Shown: piece by piece, positions 60,861-64,000 of the stretch
Position numbering within the stretch: the stretch's first letter is position 1
How the letters are laid out: each line of letters begins with the position of its first letter
Origin: a bacterium
GTDB lineage: Bacteria; Elusimicrobiota; Elusimicrobia; Elusimicrobiales; UBA9959
Direction: 5' to 3'
Assembly (NCBI GenBank): GCA_021789695.1
Contig: JAJYJH010000002.1
Coordinates: 62,001 to 126,000 of the forward strand
Length of the DNA stretch: 64,000 nucleotides
Notes under the pieces: generated by a model
Database searches by the model: none
What the model saw: only the letters and a program-made list of their open reading frames with translations
What the model was told of the DNA's origin: nothing
Program-made: the position numbers and the translations under genes

Positions 60861-62198
60861 ATGAAGAAGAACAACCCCAAGACCATCCTGATCAAGAACG
60901 GCACCATCGCCACCCTCGGCGAGAAGAACAAGGTTCTCTACAATCACGCGCTGCTGATAGAGGGCGGACTGATAAAGAGGATAGCCCCGCAGAAGACGTT
61001 CAGGGGCAAGTACGCCAAAGTAATCGACGCCTCCGGCAAGCTGGTGTTGCCTGGTTTCATCAACGCGCACATGCACTTCTACAGCACCTTCGCGCGCGGG
61101 CTTGGCAAGGCCGCCCCGTCGAAGAACTTCGTAGAGATACTCAATAACCTCTGGTGGCGGCTGGACAAGCAGCTCACGAACGAGGACTCCTACTACAGCG
61201 CGCTCGGCCCGCTGATCGACGCGGTGCGCAAGGGCACGACCACGATAATAGACCACCACGCCAGCCCGTTCTCCATAGCCGGCTCCCTCTCGGCCGTAGA
61301 AAGGGCCGTGCGCGGGACCGGCTTGCGCGCGAATCTCTGCTACGAGGTCTCCGACCGCGACGGCAAGGAGAAGGCGAAGGAGGGCCTCGAAGAGAACTCC
61401 TCGTTCATCGCAGCCTGCAGTGCCCGCGGAGACAACATGGTCAAGGCGCTGTTCGGCCTGCACGCCTCCTTCACGCTAGGCGACGAAACGCTGGAGGAGG
61501 CCGCCTACCGCGGACACAAGACGGGGACCGGCTTCCATATCCACCTCGCAGAGTCAACGTCCGACCAGCTGCAGTGCGAGTCGCATCACAAGATGCGCGT
61601 CGCCGAGCGGCTGCGCGACTTCGGCATACTGGGCCGCAAGTCCATAGCGGCCCACTGCGTGCACGTCAACGCGGCCGAGATCGAGATACTCCGGGAAACC
61701 GGCACCGCGGTGGTTCACAATCCACAATCCAACGCCAACAACGCCGTCGGCATCGCCGACATCACCGAGATGAGCGACAGCGGCGTTCTGGTCGGCCTCG
61801 GCACCGACGCGATGACAGTTAATATGCTAGAGGAGGTCCGTTGCGGCCTCTGGCTGCAGCACCTCAAGCGCGACCCGGCCTGCGGCTTCATGGAGACCGC
61901 CAACGCGCTGCTCGTGAACAACGCGAAGATCGCCGGCCGTTATTTCGGCAACTTGGGCGAACTGAAGCCCGGCTTTGCGGCGGACATAGCGATAATGGAT
62001 TACCTTCCCCCCACGCCGATGGACGCCTCCAACTTCGCCGGCCACGTCATTTTCGGCGTCAGCCAGAGCGCGGTGGACACCACCATCTGCGCCGGAAAAG
62101 TGCTGATGGAGAACAAGGTGCTCAAGCTGGACCTCGACGAGGAAGAGGTCGCCCGCAAGTCAACGGAGCTCGCCAAGAAGCTCTGGGCCAGGTTTTAG
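60861..62198 (+). CDS. ssnA: SsnA-like amidohydrolase
   Basis: 445 residues. Metal ligands in NAHMHFYS, FHIHLAES, AAHCVHVN and GLGTDAMTVNM. The segments AVRKGTTTIIDHHASP and ARGLGKAAPSKNFVEILNNLWWRLD match the SsnA group, genetically tied to selenium-dependent molybdenum hydroxylases and purine catabolism in Enterobacteria and Clostridia. It starts six bases after the PreT-PreA fusion and must be cotranslated with it. Ring-opening hydrolysis or deamination of a purine product is likely. Confidence 0.9.
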   Translation: MKKNNPKTILIKNGTIATLGEKNKVLYNHALLIEGGLIKRIAPQKTFRGKYAKVIDASGKLVLPGFINAHMHFYSTFARGLGKAAPSKNFVEILNNLWWRLDKQLTNEDSYYSALGPLIDAVRKGTTTIIDHHASPFSIAGSLSAVERAVRGTGLRANLCYEVSDRDGKEKAKEGLEENSSFIAACSARGDNMVKALFGLHASFTLGDETLEEAAYRGHKTGTGFHIHLAESTSDQLQCESHHKMRVAERLRDFGILGRKSIAAHCVHVNAAEIEILRETGTAVVHNPQSNANNAVGIADITEMSDSGVLVGLGTDAMTVNMLEEVRCGLWLQHLKRDPACGFMETANALLVNNAKIAGRYFGNLGELKPGFAADIAIMDYLPPTPMDASNFAGHVIFGVSQSAVDTTICAGKVLMENKVLKLDLDEEEVARKSTELAKKLWARF

Positions 62199-62320
62199 GC
62201 CTTTACGTCGAGGCGCGTGGTCGGGAAAGTCTGGACTAGTTCTACGCCCTTGCTAAAGTGGACTTCATCAACCCGATTTTTCCGAAGCAAACCCCGGGCC
62301 CTCCTGTCCCCTGGGGCGCG

Positions 62321-63325
62321 CTAGAACGTCTGTGTGACCTTGTTGAGGCCCCTCGGATTGTCGGGGTTTAATCCCTTCGCCAGGGCCAGGCGCAGGGCAA
62401 GCTTTTTCATGCGGATGTCCACGGGAATGCAGTTGAAAGGGTATTTCAGCGAGCCCGGTTCCACCACGTAAAACGGCGTGCCGCGCTCCTCGAGCGCCAA
62501 CTTCACCTTCAGGATGTCCTCCGGAAGTTTCCACGAAGGCGTGAACAGGAACACAAGGTCCTTCCGCGAGTAGGCTCCGACGGGGCCGTGCAGGAACTCC
62601 GCTGCGGAATAACCGAACGCGTGCGCCTTGGCCATCTCGCGGAACTTGAGCGCCGAATCCTCGGCCACGGCGTTGAACGGTCCGCGCCCGACAAAGCCAA
62701 GCATATGGGCCTTCCCGATGCGCGCCACCAGCTCCGCCCCGCCGTAATTTTCGGCCGCGGCCGCGCGCGCGGCGGCTATAGTCCGCTTGAAATCCTTCGG
62801 GCTGAAGCAGCTGGCCCAAGTCTGCGCGGTCCACAGCACCGCCCAGAGCTGCAGCTCGAAGCTCTTTGTGGCGGCTACGGGGAGCTCCTTGGAATGGGAA
62901 AGCAGGATGTGACGCCCCGCCAGCCCGGCCAGCGGGTTGCGCTCCAGGTCGTCCTCGTTGGTTACGGCGACGCCACCGGCCCCCCACTTCATCAGTTTAC
63001 CAAGGCACGCGACTATGTCCTGGCTGCGGCCGGACTGGGAGAAGGCCCAGACGGCCTGGCCCTTGAAATTAAGCGGTTTCCTGGCCTCGAAGATGGAATG
63101 CGGATGGATGAAGTTGACTATCGTGCCGGCGTAGGTCTCCCATATATACTTGGCGAACAGCGTGGCGGTGCCGGAGGAACCGCGCCCGACCAGGTAGACG
63201 GTCCTTTCCCTGGAACGCAGCGCGAGGCGCTTTATTTCGCCGGCGCGAGCGGAGAATTCCTCTAACAGCGAGGGGATCTCGTTTATATCCCTGAAGGTCA
63301 GAGTATCCTGTATGTTCGTCTTCAT
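62321..63325 (-). CDS. SIS-domain sugar isomerase/deaminase
   Basis: 334 residues with two SIS domains (about 30-170 and 195-320). LVGRGSSGTATLFAKY and FSQSGRSQDIVACL are the sugar-phosphate sites of the first; GFVGRGPFNAVAEDSALKFREM and YSAAEFLHGPVGAYS match the second, as in GlmS and AgaS. It has no glutaminase domain, so AgaS/FrlB-type deglycase or isomerase action on an amino-sugar phosphate is more likely than glucosamine synthesis. It overlaps the HAD gene upstream by four bases. Confidence 0.85.
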   Translation of the reverse strand: MKTNIQDTLTFRDINEIPSLLEEFSARAGEIKRLALRSRERTVYLVGRGSSGTATLFAKYIWETYAGTIVNFIHPHSIFEARKPLNFKGQAVWAFSQSGRSQDIVACLGKLMKWGAGGVAVTNEDDLERNPLAGLAGRHILLSHSKELPVAATKSFELQLWAVLWTAQTWASCFSPKDFKRTIAAARAAAAENYGGAELVARIGKAHMLGFVGRGPFNAVAEDSALKFREMAKAHAFGYSAAEFLHGPVGAYSRKDLVFLFTPSWKLPEDILKVKLALEERGTPFYVVEPGSLKYPFNCIPVDIRMKKLALRLALAKGLNPDNPRGLNKVTQTF

Positions 63326-64000
63326 TTCCCGGCGGCCTTCTTTTTGGCTTCCCGAAGTTTTTTCATCCCCAGTTCTATGTCGCGCAGGTCCATGCCGGTG
63401 CGGCCGTAATGGGCGTGCTCTATCGGGGAATCCGGGCAGATATAGGTGCCGCGCCTGACTCCGCGCGGGTCCTTCATGAGGCCAAGCCAGATCAGCCAGG
63501 GCTTCATGTCGGAAAAATCCTTAGCTATCAGCTCGGGGTTCGAGCGCATTATCGCGGCCTTGTCTCCGAAGCCGTCCAGCACCACGCCGCTGTGGTAGCC
63601 GGCCTCCTTGGCCGCTTCTACGTCCCGGTGGGTGTCGCCTATAACGAACACGTCACCGCCCTTAATCGGGGCCTTGGCGAGCCGGCCGGCGCGCTGCACG
63701 GCCTTCTTCAACACCTCGCTCCTGTGGTGCGAGTCGCAGCCGAAGCCGCCGAAGGCGAAATGCTTCGTCAGGCCGGAGGGCTCCAGCTTTATGAAAGCCC
63801 CGTTCTTCAGGTTGCCGGTGCCGAGCCCCAGCAGCGCGTCCTTGCGCCCGGCGAGCCGGTCGAGGAACTTCTCCACGCCTTTCACTTTGAAATACTTCTT
63901 CGTTTTTACCGACCAAAGCACCTCGTGCGGCAGGCGGTCCACGTACTTGCGGGTCAACGCGGCGAGCTCGCGCGCGGTGGGCCGGCGGCCGGAGCCGGCG
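63322..64000 (-). CDS. HAD-family phosphatase, 5-prime end beyond the window
   Basis: The frame is open to the right edge (about 226 residues seen, ending REAKKKAAGK). Motif II Ser/Thr in LLGLGTGNLKNGA, motif III Lys region and motif IV GDVFVIGDTHRDVEAAK are present; motif I (DxDGT) lies off the window. The frame GRRPTARELAALTRKYVDRLP continues past the apparent TTG start, so that start is not real. A C-terminal tail of about 60 residues (WLIWLGLMKDPRG...YICPDSPIEHAHYGR) is unusual. Phosphosugar phosphatase likely, coupled to the SIS gene. Confidence 0.8.
   Translation of the reverse strand, partial: AGSGRRPTARELAALTRKYVDRLPHEVLWSVKTKKYFKVKGVEKFLDRLAGRKDALLGLGTGNLKNGAFIKLEPSGLTKHFAFGGFGCDSHHRSEVLKKAVQRAGRLAKAPIKGGDVFVIGDTHRDVEAAKEAGYHSGVVLDGFGDKAAIMRSNPELIAKDFSDMKPWLIWLGLMKDPRGVRRGTYICPDSPIEHAHYGRTGMDLRDIELGMKKLREAKKKAAGK

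Noticed and set aside
1-64000. CRISPR arrays, insertion sequences, prophage, rRNA
   Set aside because: No regular spaced repeats, transposase, integrase, capsid or rRNA sequence was found on either strand.

Overview
The window is GC-rich, gene-dense DNA from a diderm bacterium with an anaerobic or microaerophilic lifestyle. A TolC-type outer-membrane channel, AsmA-like proteins and a C-terminal beta-barrel protein show the second membrane. Hybrid cluster protein, rubrerythrin, superoxide reductase, rubredoxin and Tpx point to oxygen-sensitive metabolism. Unusual for GC-rich DNA, AUA is a common Ile codon. Elusimicrobiota or a related uncultured diderm lineage is my best guess, from gene content only. 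No mobile element, CRISPR array or rRNA was found, and no gene-free stretch exceeds about 300 bp.

Layout. 1-2882: end of an AsmA-like gene, lpdA, xth and a GreA-family factor. 3036-8346: glycine cleavage operon gcvT-gcvH-gcvPA-gcvPB, then a lipoate/octanoate transferase gene behind a long inverted-repeat element. 8355-15004: an Lrp-type effector domain, an orphan receiver, membrane proteins including an M50-like peptidase and an AsmA-like protein, pyrE, a SAM hydrolase and an RlmI-like methyltransferase. 15084-19243: orphan receiver, tRNA-Phe, purA, purB and, divergently, a PAS histidine kinase. 19250-30229 (minus): purE-purC-purS-purL-purQ-purF-purD-purM-purNH, almost the whole route from PRPP to IMP, with a tandem PurS and a PurN-PurH fusion. 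30479-35456: Rrf2 regulator, hcp, a TIGR02757-family gene and rbr-tpx-dfx-rubredoxin. 35549-42831: MacB-type tripartite exporter, a TPR protein, a PMT-like glycosyltransferase and a rhodanese domain.

42908-62198 is the most interesting region. A long minus-strand array runs 8-oxoguanine-deaminase-like amidohydrolase, phosphofructokinase, MocA-like cytidylyltransferase, anion permease, adenylate cyclase, XdhC, and two complete sets of molybdenum-hydroxylase subunits flanking a CsgG/FlgO-like beta-barrel protein. Divergent from it lie an 818-residue flavoprotein that fuses PreT-like and PreA-like halves but lacks the dihydropyrimidine dehydrogenase catalytic Cys at its expected place, and an SsnA-like amidohydrolase. 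I read this as a candidate oxygen-independent route for breaking down purines or related N-heterocycles: deamination, Mo-dependent hydroxylation, ring reduction, hydrolysis. The divergent promoter gap holds the decayed start of a Ser/Thr kinase gene. The window ends in a SIS-domain isomerase and a HAD phosphatase cut by the right edge.

Two regulatory patterns recur. Many promoters look like TTTTG followed directly or after one base by a TANNAT -10 box, with weak or no -35. In several genes the -10 box lies only 6-10 bases before the ATG, which suggests leaderless mRNAs.
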